Virus record (IMG/VR): IMGVR_UViG_3300021142_000090
Span: 1-36,230 of that record
DNA: 36,230 bases
Source of the DNA: a virus
Strand: one strand, 5' to 3'
In this document: positions 15,562 to 23,023 of the stretch, one piece after another
How the letters are laid out: each line of letters opens with the position of its first letter
How positions within the stretch are numbered: the first letter of the stretch is position 1
Position numbers and translations under genes: made by a program
Notes under the pieces: generated by a model
Databases searched by the model: none
What the model was told of the DNA's origin: nothing
What the model saw: the letters and a program-made list of their open reading frames with translations, nothing else

Positions 15562-15926
15562 TACATGACCTCGGGGGTCGCGGCGGTCTCGGCGGTCTGC
15601 GCAACGGTGGCGACTTCGGTCACAACCTTTTCGGCGGCCTTGGCCTCGGTGGCGTACTGGGGAAGGTCGGACGCGACGAGAGCGGCGGCTTCGGGGGCGA
15701 ACTTCAAGACTGACTTGACAACCTTGGCGACCCAGATGTCGTCGGTCGGCGACAAGGTGCGGAAGGCGGTTTCAAGAGCGGCGGCACCACCGGCGATTAG
15801 AGCAGCCTTGTTGGTGGCCAGGCCCGGAACCGCGAGGGTTGGGGCAAAGGCAAAGGCGGCGATGCGCACGAAGCGGAACGCTTGGGCGGCGGGGGTGGGC
15901 TTGGTCTTCTTGGTGGGAGTGGTCAT
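15561..15926 (-). CDS. Small Ala-rich membrane protein, possible r1t-type holin
   Basis: This is a 121-residue protein. A basic N-terminus (TTPTKKTKPTP) leads to two hydrophobic stretches, FVRIAAFAFAPTLAVPG (about 19-35) and NKAALIAGGAAALETAF (about 39-55), followed by a soluble Ala/Val/Glu-rich tail. The two-segment layout recalls the phage r1t holin family common in actinophages. Its place between an HNH gene and the protease is unusual for a holin, so a membrane or assembly role is equally possible. ATG 15926 has AGGT upstream. Confidence 0.55.
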   Translation of the reverse strand: MTTPTKKTKPTPAAQAFRFVRIAAFAFAPTLAVPGLATNKAALIAGGAAALETAFRTLSPTDDIWVAKVVKSVLKFAPEAAALVASDLPQYATEAKAAEKVVTEVATVAQTAETAATPEVM

Positions 15927-15956
15927 AGTGACCTGAACGATTGCTGCGTCGTTCCC

Positions 15957-17075
15957 CTACTTGGGCGCTTTTGCCTTCCTCGCCAACACCTTTTCAGCCT
16001 GGGCGGCAAGTCCTGCGGGCCCGTACCACCTACCGGACTTGGAGCTGTTGCAACTCCGACAGATGGGCCGAAGGTTGGCTGGCCACATAGCCCCCCCTGC
16101 GATCACCGGCTTGACGTGATCGACTGCCTCCATCGGATCGCGACAGATCCAGCACTTGGCGCCGAAGTACTCGATGCGAGCCAGCAGCTGGGGACCGGTG
16201 CAAGTGCCCTGTGCTTGTCGTATCTTGCTTCGTCGCTTAGGCCCGGTAACGTACATGGTGTGGTGGGACGCACAAAAGCCCGCCGCTCGATGCTGCTCTT
16301 CACAACCAGGCACCGAGCAACCGCGGTCCGGATCGTTGACGCGGGTCAGCGGATCGCCGTGGTATCGGTACTGCCCAAAGTGCGGCATGCACATGCCGTG
16401 CGCGAAGGCCCGTTCGTCACAACCGGCGACGGAACACCTTCGGTCCTTGATGGGCGTGGCACGCCCACCCAGCGGATCGCCGTAGGCGCGGAAGCGTTTG
16501 TTGTGCCCCTGGCAATACCCATTCATGAAGACCGGCTTGGTGCAGCCCTCGACCCCACACGGTTTGGCTGCGGCGCTCGCCCTCTTCCGTGATTGCGCTT
16601 TGGCGTGCTTCCTGCACATGGTCCCGATGGGTGCCTCTTCGGTGCAGCCTTCGATCTGGCACAGGCGCTTGGCGTACGGGGGCACGGGTGTTCCAGCAAG
16701 GGGATCTCCATACTGGGTCTTGCGGTAGTAGTGATGTCGGCACAGCCCGGTGCGGGCACGGGGCCACCTGCACCCTTCGATGGCGCACCCTGTTTCTTGC
16801 TTCGGATGGCCGCCGAACCCCCCGTTGACGAGCAGCTGGCGGTAGTGCTTGTCGCAACAGCCCTTCGACACGGCCTTGCGATCGCAACCCGGTGCCCGGC
16901 ACAGCTTCGGCTCCGACCTAGGCTTCAGGTCTTTGGAAGTGAGCAACGGGTCACCGTACAGACGCCAACGCTTGTAGTGCTTCTCACAGAGAGCGCGACT
17001 CGAGACGAACAGGGAACAGCCCTCAACAGAGCAAACCTTCTTTGGCTTTTTTGTCGACTTGCTTGCTGGGGCCAC
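15957..17075 (-). CDS. Seven-repeat Cys/His protein fused to an HNH endonuclease
   Basis: This 372-residue protein has an unusual build. Seven tandem units of about 30-40 residues follow the pattern C-x4-C-x9/10-C-x2-H-x-x-x-x-x-x-YGDP (for example CSVEGCSLFVSSRALCEKHY and CGVEGCTKPVFMNGYCQGHN), each with a possible Zn site. Then comes a classic HNH domain: CWIC at 308-311, DH at 319-320, NLRPIC with Asn334 and a second CxxC at 339-342 followed by Asn343. The repeats probably bind DNA or RNA and aim the nuclease. It starts at GTG 17075 with a weak ribosome site, 15 nt after the RusA gene. It could be a packaging-linked nuclease or a homing-type enzyme. Confidence 0.85.
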   Translation of the reverse strand: MAPASKSTKKPKKVCSVEGCSLFVSSRALCEKHYKRWRLYGDPLLTSKDLKPRSEPKLCRAPGCDRKAVSKGCCDKHYRQLLVNGGFGGHPKQETGCAIEGCRWPRARTGLCRHHYYRKTQYGDPLAGTPVPPYAKRLCQIEGCTEEAPIGTMCRKHAKAQSRKRASAAAKPCGVEGCTKPVFMNGYCQGHNKRFRAYGDPLGGRATPIKDRRCSVAGCDERAFAHGMCMPHFGQYRYHGDPLTRVNDPDRGCSVPGCEEQHRAAGFCASHHTMYVTGPKRRSKIRQAQGTCTGPQLLARIEYFGAKCWICRDPMEAVDHVKPVIAGGAMWPANLRPICRSCNSSKSGRWYGPAGLAAQAEKVLARKAKAPK

Positions 17076-17090
17076 CTAAAGAGGTTATGC

Positions 17091-17453
17091 CTAGCCTGTG
17101 GCTCCCAATGGCGTGATCGTGACGACGACTTCTGCCGTCCCACGGCTAAGTATCGGCTGGGTCACCGTCACGTAGTCGTTCGTGTCGTCCGGCCACAACC
17201 CCGCATCGACCAGCCCGTCCACGATTGCCTTCACAACCGTGAAGTAGTTCATCGGGTCTCTGCGGGCATTTCGAGCAAACGGCAGGGTCACCGTCACAAC
17301 TGACGGCGGCTGTGGTCCTAACTTCGCGGCAACGCACTCGACGTGGCTACATTCCCGCCACGCTTTGACCAATCGTGACCGCTTGGCCCAGTGCATAGAT
17401 CGTTCGGCGTTTATCGACCACACGTCGGCTGGGGGTAGAAAGTGCAGTTCCAT
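17091..17453 (-). CDS. RusA-like Holliday junction resolvase
   Basis: This is a protein of about 120 residues that should cut branched DNA (Holliday junctions) before packaging or in recombination. The RusA signature is clear: RRDPMNYFTVVKAIVDGLVDAGLWPDDTND, quoted here by its key parts RRDPMNY, KAIVDGLVDAG and PDD, which carry the metal-binding Asp residues. ATG 17453 is preferred, while GTG 17465 would add four residues. It is the first gene after the promoter-like element at 17482-17554. Confidence 0.85.
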   Translation of the reverse strand: MELHFLPPADVWSINAERSMHWAKRSRLVKAWRECSHVECVAAKLGPQPPSVVTVTLPFARNARRDPMNYFTVVKAIVDGLVDAGLWPDDTNDYVTVTQPILSRGTAEVVVTITPLGATG

Positions 17454-17481
17454 ACCGCCGAACACTTGCTGACCGCGTAGC

Positions 17482-17554
17482 GGAAGTTATCTAATCTCTT
17501 CTTATCTACGAGTGTGACGCCCCCTGTGACACAACGCGTTAGTCACGCGTGACA
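17482..17554 (-). promoter_or_regulatory. Promoter/operator element, copy driving the RusA-capsid unit
   Basis: Read on the minus strand, this 73-nt element matches 30143-30215 (plus) at 61 of 73 positions without gaps. It contains TGTCAC (17526-17531) and TAGATA (17503-17508) separated by exactly 17 nt, a credible -35/-10 pair. The upstream half carries the perfect palindrome GTCACGCGTGAC and further GTCAC words, likely operator sites. The conserved leader AAGAAGAGAT follows the -10. Confidence 0.75.
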
Positions 17555-17572
17555 CAAGCATCACCAGACAGC

Positions 17573-17602
17573 AAAAATCCCCCCAGCCAAAGCCGGGGGG
17601 AT
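17573..17602 (-). terminator. Rho-independent terminator after gene 17611-17901
   Basis: On the minus strand ATCCCCCCGGC and GCTGGGGGGAT pair over 11 bp (one G-U) around a TTTG loop, followed by TTTTTGC. It isolates the small upstream gene from the promoter element next door. Confidence 0.92.
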
Positions 17603-17610
17603 CTTGTTAG

Positions 17611-17901
17611 TTATTCAGGTTTGGGCATTGCCCAGAAGTATGCCATCAGGCGTGCGCACTCGATGGGCAGACCCGCGGTAAGGCGGGTGTCCCTGATGAA
17701 GTCACCCTCAGCAAAGAGGGGTGCCAACTCGGGGTTGTCTTTGAGTGCGGCTTCGGCGACGTTGGCCATCACCTTCACTGCTGCGATGACGGCATCCATT
17801 GCCTCATCGCTTTCGATCATCGCGTTGAACAGCTCTCGTGCCGTCTCGCTAAGTTCTGGCTCGACGTACTGTCCGTCAAATGGTTGCGTGTTGTCAGTCA
17901 T
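17611..17901 (-). CDS. Small acidic protein, unknown function
   Basis: This is a 96-residue acidic, mostly helical protein with no family that I recognise. ATG 17901 has AAAGGA 8 nt upstream. Features are a long Ala/Val-rich helix (AMDAVIAAVKVMANVAEAAL) and no Cys, signal peptide or HTH. It is transcribed alone: its own terminator separates it from the RusA unit, and it diverges from the plus-strand island starting at 18057. A single-gene unit at a divergent promoter could be regulatory, but no DNA-binding motif supports that. Confidence 0.75.
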   Translation of the reverse strand: MTDNTQPFDGQYVEPELSETARELFNAMIESDEAMDAVIAAVKVMANVAEAALKDNPELAPLFAEGDFIRDTRLTAGLPIECARLMAYFWAMPKPE

Positions 17902-18056
17902 GGTTAGTCCTTTGTGTCACTCCCCTTGTGGAGATACTCGACACCATTGACGCAGTTTAGAACGTTCCAAAAAGTTTCTCTTGCGCGTCGCGGATTGCCC
18001 TGGACAGTCATCTACAACCCGTCAAGGAGGCGGGCGAACACCCAAGGAGAATCACA

Positions 18057-18278
18057 ATGCCCCCCACCGAGTTCGTGGAAGCTCCGGCTTACACCATGGC
18101 CGCAGTCGAAGGATCAACGCCGATCGTCTTCATCGCTGTCGAAGAATCACCAATCCCGTTTGGATCCAGCTTTCTATTGCGTGGCTTTACGCCGGCCCAG
18201 GCCCGAGCCCTCGCTCAAGAGCTGATCGAAAGTGCGCACGACGCCGAGCGCTACGCCGACGAGAAGGCATCACGATGA
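18057..18278 (+). CDS. Small protein, paralogue of gene 18711-18917
   Basis: This 73-residue protein has a strong ribosome site (AAGGAGAATCACA then ATG). It is not recognised. Its C-terminal half, FTPAQARALAQELIESAHDAERY, lines up with LSPLEARAFAMMLVLLAARAEDQ in the product of 18711-18917, and both end in a similar Ser-Arg tail, so the two look like a duplicated pair. It is the first gene of a coupled run (18057-18917); the next start overlaps its stop (ATGA). Confidence 0.78.
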   Translation: MPPTEFVEAPAYTMAAVEGSTPIVFIAVEESPIPFGSSFLLRGFTPAQARALAQELIESAHDAERYADEKASR

Positions 18279-18433
18279 GCACGATCCTTACCCACACCGA
18301 ACACCAGGAAGCGTTGGCGTGGTTTGCTGTTGAGCTCGCCAAGCAAGAGCGCGTCGCAACGGCCCCCAACCGTCTCGCGGCTATGTCGCAACGTATGCGC
18401 GACGGTTACTACTTCACTGACCTACCACGATGA
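18275..18433 (+). CDS. Small 52-residue protein, unknown
   Basis: ATG 18275 overlaps the previous stop, and the TGA at 18431-18433 overlaps the next ATG, so translation is coupled on both sides. The product is helical and charged (EHQEALAWFAVELAKQERVA, then RMRDGYYFTDLPR). It has no recognised domain. Confidence 0.7.
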   Translation: MSTILTHTEHQEALAWFAVELAKQERVATAPNRLAAMSQRMRDGYYFTDLPR

Positions 18434-18837
18434 GCAAGCGCCTCACACTTTCCGAGGTCATTGACGCGATGAACCGGCACCGCGCCGAGCAGATGGCCGC
18501 GTTCTGGGGATCGGCCGACGTAGCCCTGGCGATGATCAACTCTGGCCAAGCCTGTGTAAATGCCTGGCAGAACCCCCGCATCACCAACGCCAAGGTCAAG
18601 GCCCACCTGCGCACCATCGCTGACGAGGAGGCACGACTTGGCATCGAGAAGCGCGCCGCCACGGTAGAGATTGCGGACGCACCCCGCGTCCGCAACACAA
18701 AGGAGCAACGTTGCCCTACCCAGAAGACGGGGATCTACCCGTCGAAGTTGAGCTCGTCGAAGGCGGATCGTGGTTGTCTATCAGGATCCCGGCGAACTGG
18801 ACAGAAACCAGCGACGGGGTATTCTCCCCTGCGCTAA
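18430..18837 (+). CDS. Small helical protein, unknown, with long overlap into the next gene
   Basis: This is a 135-residue frame from ATG 18430 (ATGA overlap). Residues 1 to about 90 look like real protein: KRLTLSEVIDAMNRHRAEQM, AMINSGQACVNAWQNP. The last 45 or so are basic and Ser-rich and run in a different frame over 127 nt of the following gene, so they look like accidental translation after a lost stop. No family is recognised. Confidence 0.6.
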   Translation: MSKRLTLSEVIDAMNRHRAEQMAAFWGSADVALAMINSGQACVNAWQNPRITNAKVKAHLRTIADEEARLGIEKRAATVEIADAPRVRNTKEQRCPTQKTGIYPSKLSSSKADRGCLSGSRRTGQKPATGYSPLR

Positions 18838-18917
18838 GCCCCCTCGAAGCACGAGCATTTGCCATGATGCTTGTCTTGCTCGCGGCGAGGGCCGAAGACC
18901 AAATAACGAGTAGGTAG
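18711..18917 (+). CDS. Small protein, paralogue of gene 18057-18278
   Basis: This 68-residue protein starts at TTG 18711, chosen because AAAGGAG sits 6 nt upstream and because the protein then starts PYPEDGDLPVEVELVEGG. It shares its C-terminal pattern (SPLEARAFAMML, then AEDQITSR) with the first gene of the island. The shared part is a helix following a beta-rich N-half, perhaps an antirestriction-like or host-takeover fold, but no match is recognised. It ends just before a terminator. Confidence 0.72.
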   Translation: MPYPEDGDLPVEVELVEGGSWLSIRIPANWTETSDGVFSPALSPLEARAFAMMLVLLAARAEDQITSR

Positions 18918-18931
18918 CCCCTACGCAAGAG

Positions 18932-18958
18932 CCCCCAGTCCTAGCGACTGGGGGTTTT
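18932..18958 (+). terminator. Rho-independent terminator
   Basis: CCCCCAGTC and GACTGGGGG form a perfect 9-bp stem with a 5-nt loop, followed by TTTTCTTG. It ends the 18057-18917 gene run, so the three genes beyond it need their own promoter or readthrough. Confidence 0.92.
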
Positions 18959-19016
18959 CTTGTATCCCTTGGGCTGTGGCGAATGCACAGCGAAAAGGGT
19001 CGGCCAAGATAGATAT

Positions 19017-19160
19017 ATGGACAATGACCAGACCCCCGACAAGATCCGACTGACCCAAGAGGGTTATGAGGCGTTGCGCCCTTTGGCCGACGAAGCGATG
19101 GAAGAGCTGGCCGACGTGTTCGGCGAGCAGGACCACGAAGACCCAGACGAGGAGAAGTAG
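19017..19160 (+). CDS. Very acidic 47-residue protein, unknown
   Basis: ATG 19017 is chosen because the upstream part of the frame lies over the terminator and leader. The product is helical and very acidic (ADEAMEELADVFGEQDHED), a look shared by DNA-mimic and anti-host phage proteins, but no known family is claimed. The ribosome site is weak, and AT-rich AGATAGATAT directly precedes the start. Confidence 0.55.
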   Translation: MDNDQTPDKIRLTQEGYEALRPLADEAMEELADVFGEQDHEDPDEEK

Positions 19161-19240
19161 CCCCGCCTGCCTCAGCTATGGGCGTGGGACGCCTATGGCC
19201 TTAGGTGGAGATACCACCGCACCAAGTGAAAGGACCGCCT

Positions 19241-19408
19241 ATGTCCGACCACACCCAGTTGATGTGCCGCAATGGACACACGAACAGCTGGCGCGTTGTG
19301 AAGCCTGGGCGAACGCCCGACGCGCCGTCCCTCGTGGTTTGCACGGGGCTCGCCAACGGGCGTCACTGCCTGGAACACCGATACGCAACAGAGAGCGAGA
19401 TCTCATGA
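19241..19408 (+). CDS. Small Cys/His protein, possible zinc ribbon
   Basis: This 55-residue protein starts at ATG 19241, with AAAGGA seven nt upstream. MCRNGHTNSWRV near the start and VVCTGLANGRHCLEH later suggest a Cys/His zinc site. It overlaps the next gene by ATGA. No family is recognised. Confidence 0.68.
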   Translation: MSDHTQLMCRNGHTNSWRVVKPGRTPDAPSLVVCTGLANGRHCLEHRYATESEIS

Positions 19409-19869
19409 GTAGCCAAGAAACAATGACACCAGCAGAGTTGCTAGCCGAGCTAGAAGATTGCTTCCCCGATCCCAATGACCGGGCACGCATCCTCGAAGGA
19501 ATGCGCGAACACGTAGCCAAGCGCAACAAGGCGTTAGAAGAGTGGACCTCAACGTTCGAGAAGGCGCTCTTACTGAGCGAAGTAGTTACCTTCTCCCACG
19601 AAGAGGACGCAAAGACCTACGGTGTGGTCTGGCTGCTTACCTATCAATGGGCGCACTCGGCAGGCCCAGTAGATACGACGGAAATCAACGACCAACTGAC
19701 AACCGTCTTCCGCAATGGGGCACGAGACCGGGGACTGACCGCAGACCGTACGGACCCAACTCTACGTCCATACCTAGTTCGACTCGCGAAGGCGGGACGC
19801 GAACGGATTGAGATGGTGGCCAACATGCGCTATTGGGAACACGTAGACGACGGGATTTCTTCCCTCTAA
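19405..19869 (+). CDS. Hypothetical helical protein, last gene of the inverted island
   Basis: This 154-residue acidic, helical protein starts at ATG 19405 (overlapping the previous stop). Parts are TPAELLAELEDCFPDPNDRA, a central amphipathic helix and KAGRERIEMVANMRYWEH near the end. It has no recognised domain, signal or membrane segment. Its TAA shares bases with the portal stop on the other strand (CTAA), so the island and the portal meet tail-to-tail with no spare DNA. Confidence 0.75.
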   Translation: MSSQETMTPAELLAELEDCFPDPNDRARILEGMREHVAKRNKALEEWTSTFEKALLLSEVVTFSHEEDAKTYGVVWLLTYQWAHSAGPVDTTEINDQLTTVFRNGARDRGLTADRTDPTLRPYLVRLAKAGRERIEMVANMRYWEHVDDGISSL

Positions 19870-21965
19870 GTAGCGGGGACCGCAACACACCGGCAGTTAG
19901 CAGTTTCCTCTGGCGGGCCGTCGGGGTCGCACGGGTACATCAGGTCGTAGCCACCAACAGAGAATGGTGAGCCAACGTCCACGATCTGCCCGTCGGCCTC
20001 GGCGTGCGTGTCCCGCACCTTCGAGTCGCGCATCGAGACCCACTGCTGTTGCTGGACACCCACCGCGCCGTAGGCAGACACGGCAACCGCAGCGGACAGC
20101 CCCAGCACCGCGCGCAGCGACATGGTGCTTGCCCGGCCACCGGTGTCTTGGGTGGGCAGCGGGTCGCCGTTCGCATCTACCTGAATGCCTAGGATCGACG
20201 CGGCGATGGCGATGTTGTCGGCGGTCGTGTTTTGCTGGTTGGCCGGGTCAGAGAACTTGGCGTTGAGGTCGCGAGCAATGCCTGCGTTCCACCCATCGAC
20301 GTGCTGGTTGCCATTGACCATCAAGTCGGCGTGCGCAGCGACGAGAGCCGTCGTGTCGAGGTGAGTGGCCCGCTTGTCTTGTAGGTGCTTGCCAATGACG
20401 AGCGCAGTCCCCGTGGCTACCTGGTGAAGGTTTGGCGCGAGGTCCTGGCGTAGTTCCTTGTCGAACTTCGACTGGTCGAATACGGTAGCCACGTCGATTG
20501 GACCAGCGTCACTCTGACGACGCAACGCACCAGCAACACGGCGGAACACCCGCAAGTTGTAGGCCTGGGCCATCAACTCCATCTGCTCGATGTGCTCGTC
20601 GTTTGACTTGTCGAGCTTGTCTTCGAGTTGCGGCCCGTCAGCCGCCCGGACGAAAGGGAGCGCATCACCGACTTCGATACCGCGCTCTGGCGGTGTGAAG
20701 TTCGGGGCGGGCACGGGGATATTGCTGGGGTCGGTCGAGAACTTGTCGCCTTCTTCGTCTACTGGCGGCAAACCGGCGATCTCGCGGGCCTCGTTGCGAG
20801 TCGCAAGGCCAACGGTCCAAAGAGCCTGGGCGCGAGCCAAGCGCACTTCGATGTCTTCGCTGAGAGCCGGGATGTCAGCCTTCTCGATGTAGACCTCGTA
20901 GCCACGGCGACGAAGCGATTGGTTGAGGGCTGAGCAGATGAGGTTGAGACGACCCATGATCGTCGAGGCGTAGTACTGGGCCAACTCGGTGCGCTGGTTC
21001 TCGTAGGTCTTGGCGCCGCCAATGCCCAGACGCGACACCGGCATTTGCCAGATAGCCATGACGTCCTGGCGCGACAGGTTCGACATCTCGACCCACGACT
21101 GGTCCGGGCCCTTACCGCCGAGCTCGGTGTATTTGACGTCGGAGCCCACAGTGAAGATCTTGCCGTTCTGGGTGGGGTCGTTGAGACGGCTGTTCAGGCG
21201 CTGGTCGAACTCGCGGATCGAGTCTTCGGTCACGCTGTCGTCCATGATCTGAACGAGCGCGCTGGGGCGTCCGGCATTCATCAACAGCGAGCGAGTGGCG
21301 AGGGTCGAGGCGTGAACGACATCAACCGCCAGACCAGCTTGACCAACGAACGAGTTAGCGCGGAACGGGTCGCCAGGGAACGGCACATGGATACGGTGGA
21401 GCTTGCCTTCGGCCATACCGGTCATGGCGTTGCCGTCGGCGTCGTAGCTGCCAAGAACCTTGCCCATTGCGTCGCGGATGTGGTAGCCCGAGATCAAAGC
21501 GGCGGAGCCGTCGGGCAAGGTCTGGCCAGGTGCGGCGTAGGCGACGGTGACCTGACCACCGATGATCGGAGTGAGCGTAGCGCTACCACCGGGGCCGGGC
21601 ATCTCGACGATGTAGGCCTCACCCTGGTAGTCGAGTTGGGTGGAAATGTAGGAGCGAAGAAGCGTGGCGCTGACCTGCATCGAGGCGCCGATGTTGAAGG
21701 CATAAGTGATGGGGTCGTTCTCGATTTCGGTGCCCGTGCCGAGCTTGCGCGCTTTCATCTTGAAATACGAGACGTTGGCTACGTCGGCGGCCACGGCGTT
21801 GGTGATCGCGGCGAGCAACTGCTCTTGCTGGTGGCCCTGGGTCTGGTGATAGCGAGTGTCCCACGGTGCGCCAGAGTTGCCAAAACCCATGCCGTTGAGG
21901 TTGCCAATCGCCCGAGTCTTTGGCGGCGTGTACCGGGCTGACCGGGTGACTATGCGCTTACTCAC
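19866..21965 (-). CDS. Portal protein fused to a MuF-type head morphogenesis domain
   Basis: This 699-residue protein combines two usually separate proteins. Residues about 1-430 are an HK97/SPP1-like portal (the DNA gate ring), with text such as LDYQGEAYIVEMPG and MAIWQMPVSRLGIGGAKTYEN typical of siphovirus portals. Residues about 540-699 form a MuF/SPP1 gp7-like domain ending with WVSMRDSKVRDTHAEADGQ, then YPCDP and the diagnostic NCRC (ETANCRCVAV). The start is GTG 21965, overlapping the previous stop. In phages with two genes, MuF follows the portal; here they are one chain. It closes the terminase-portal part of the late unit. Confidence 0.9.
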   Translation of the reverse strand: MSKRIVTRSARYTPPKTRAIGNLNGMGFGNSGAPWDTRYHQTQGHQQEQLLAAITNAVAADVANVSYFKMKARKLGTGTEIENDPITYAFNIGASMQVSATLLRSYISTQLDYQGEAYIVEMPGPGGSATLTPIIGGQVTVAYAAPGQTLPDGSAALISGYHIRDAMGKVLGSYDADGNAMTGMAEGKLHRIHVPFPGDPFRANSFVGQAGLAVDVVHASTLATRSLLMNAGRPSALVQIMDDSVTEDSIREFDQRLNSRLNDPTQNGKIFTVGSDVKYTELGGKGPDQSWVEMSNLSRQDVMAIWQMPVSRLGIGGAKTYENQRTELAQYYASTIMGRLNLICSALNQSLRRRGYEVYIEKADIPALSEDIEVRLARAQALWTVGLATRNEAREIAGLPPVDEEGDKFSTDPSNIPVPAPNFTPPERGIEVGDALPFVRAADGPQLEDKLDKSNDEHIEQMELMAQAYNLRVFRRVAGALRRQSDAGPIDVATVFDQSKFDKELRQDLAPNLHQVATGTALVIGKHLQDKRATHLDTTALVAAHADLMVNGNQHVDGWNAGIARDLNAKFSDPANQQNTTADNIAIAASILGIQVDANGDPLPTQDTGGRASTMSLRAVLGLSAAVAVSAYGAVGVQQQQWVSMRDSKVRDTHAEADGQIVDVGSPFSVGGYDLMYPCDPDGPPEETANCRCVAVPAT

Positions 21966-22195
21966 GCTTCGGGCTCCTCAACAATGGCGACGCTGCCCAG
22001 TTTGAGGGCGGCAAATGACAGCAATACGCCAGCGACGATTGCTGCGGGCCATATTGAGAGAGCAGGGGCAAGCCAAGCGGTCAGGCAATAGACCGTGGCC
22101 ACCGTTCCAATAGCGGCAATGCCTGCACCCGAGAAGACGAGAATGGGCTGCCAGTTGTCTTTGATGAAGGTCAGAAATCCGCGCATAGTGCCCAT
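21962..22195 (-). CDS. Small two-helix membrane protein
   Basis: This 77-residue protein has two transmembrane segments: WQPILVFSGAGIAAIGTVAT (about 15-34) and a stretch from about 44 to 66 (SIWPAAIVAGVLLSFAALKL). The N-terminus is basic and the C-terminus acidic. ATG 22195 is preceded directly by AAGGGTC. It lies between the zinc-ribbon gene and the portal and overlaps the portal start. The role is unknown; a holin-like or superinfection function is possible. Confidence 0.72.
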   Translation of the reverse strand: MGTMRGFLTFIKDNWQPILVFSGAGIAAIGTVATVYCLTAWLAPALSIWPAAIVAGVLLSFAALKLGSVAIVEEPEA

Positions 22196-22207
22196 GACCC
22201 TTGCTGG
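22196..22207 (-). promoter_or_regulatory. Recurrent CCAGCAAGGGTC motif, copy before the membrane gene
   Basis: This differs from the exact copies at 3191 and 12984 only at its upstream end (CCAGCAAGGGTC). Here it abuts the ATG, and its AAGGG is the ribosome site. Confidence 0.5.
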
Positions 22208-22224
22208 TCAGGCACCCGTGGGCG

Positions 22225-22986
22225 TTACAAACAGTCTGGCCAGATGTCAGCCCACGAAACGGGCATCTTCATTCCTTCGCGCATCTTCGCCGCCGCTGGT
22301 TCGAACGCGCGAGCGGCTTCTTCGACGGTCTTGCCATCAGCCTTTGCGTACTTCTCCAACCATTCGGTGAGCTCACCAGCGGGCCGTTTGTAACTAGCGT
22401 CCCATGCCGTAGCGGGATCGGCCTTCGTCGAGTTCTCGTCGTAGGGGCCACAGCAGAGCATGTAGTAGGCCCGCAGCGCCATGTCGAGTGCCACCACGGT
22501 CTTGCCTTCGATCGCAGTCAAGCGCATCATCGCCGTGTAGGTGTTCCTTACACTGTCGAAGTTGCGACGGGCGCTGAACCGCAGAATGTCTTCATTCATT
22601 ATTCCCCACGCGATGTCGGAGAATTTGGGCTCCGATCCAAACTTCTCACGAAGCTTGGCTCTCTTCTCTTCGACCCTCGCAACGTACTTCGGGTAGTCGG
22701 GGGTACCAAAAGTGTCCATCGCCATATCGACTTCATAGGCCTGCACCTCGGTCATCGTGCGGTAGGTGTTGTCGCGCGGATCAACTCGCAAGACGATCTT
22801 CTGCTTACAGCTCGGGCACTTGGTCTGGCCGGCCGGAACCTTCTTCAACACGACGCCGCAGTAGGGGCAGCCCTCACTTCGTAGGTCTGTCGGCGCACCA
22901 GCTTGACGTGGCGGTGGTGTTGGGTCGGCTCGCTTGGGGGTCGGCGCTGGTGTGGCTTCTTTTTTCTTACGACTGAACAATCCCAT
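22225..22986 (-). CDS. Zinc-ribbon protein between terminase and portal, unknown
   Basis: This is a 253-residue protein from ATG 22986. It opens with a basic LFSRKKK stretch and a Pro-rich linker. Residues about 40-63 hold a zinc ribbon (CPYCGV, then CPSCKQKI). The rest is helical: YPKYVARVEEKRAKLREKF, then SARRNFDSVRNTYTAMMRL. It has no recognised family. Packaging-module position suggests a role near terminase or the portal, for example in DNA binding at packaging start, but this is inference. The in-frame extension upstream would overlap the large terminase and is rejected. Confidence 0.75.
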   Translation of the reverse strand: MGLFSRKKKEATPAPTPKRADPTPPPRQAGAPTDLRSEGCPYCGVVLKKVPAGQTKCPSCKQKIVLRVDPRDNTYRTMTEVQAYEVDMAMDTFGTPDYPKYVARVEEKRAKLREKFGSEPKFSDIAWGIMNEDILRFSARRNFDSVRNTYTAMMRLTAIEGKTVVALDMALRAYYMLCCGPYDENSTKADPATAWDASYKRPAGELTEWLEKYAKADGKTVEEAARAFEPAAAKMREGMKMPVSWADIWPDCL

Positions 22987-23023
22987 GCTGCCAGCGTAGG
23001 ACAGGGTTGCTACGTTGCCCGGT

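Noticed and set aside
17960-17967. GAACGTTC as a LexA/SOS box
   Set aside because: The actinobacterial SOS box needs GAAC-N4-GTTC. Here there is no spacer, so it is only an 8-bp palindrome.
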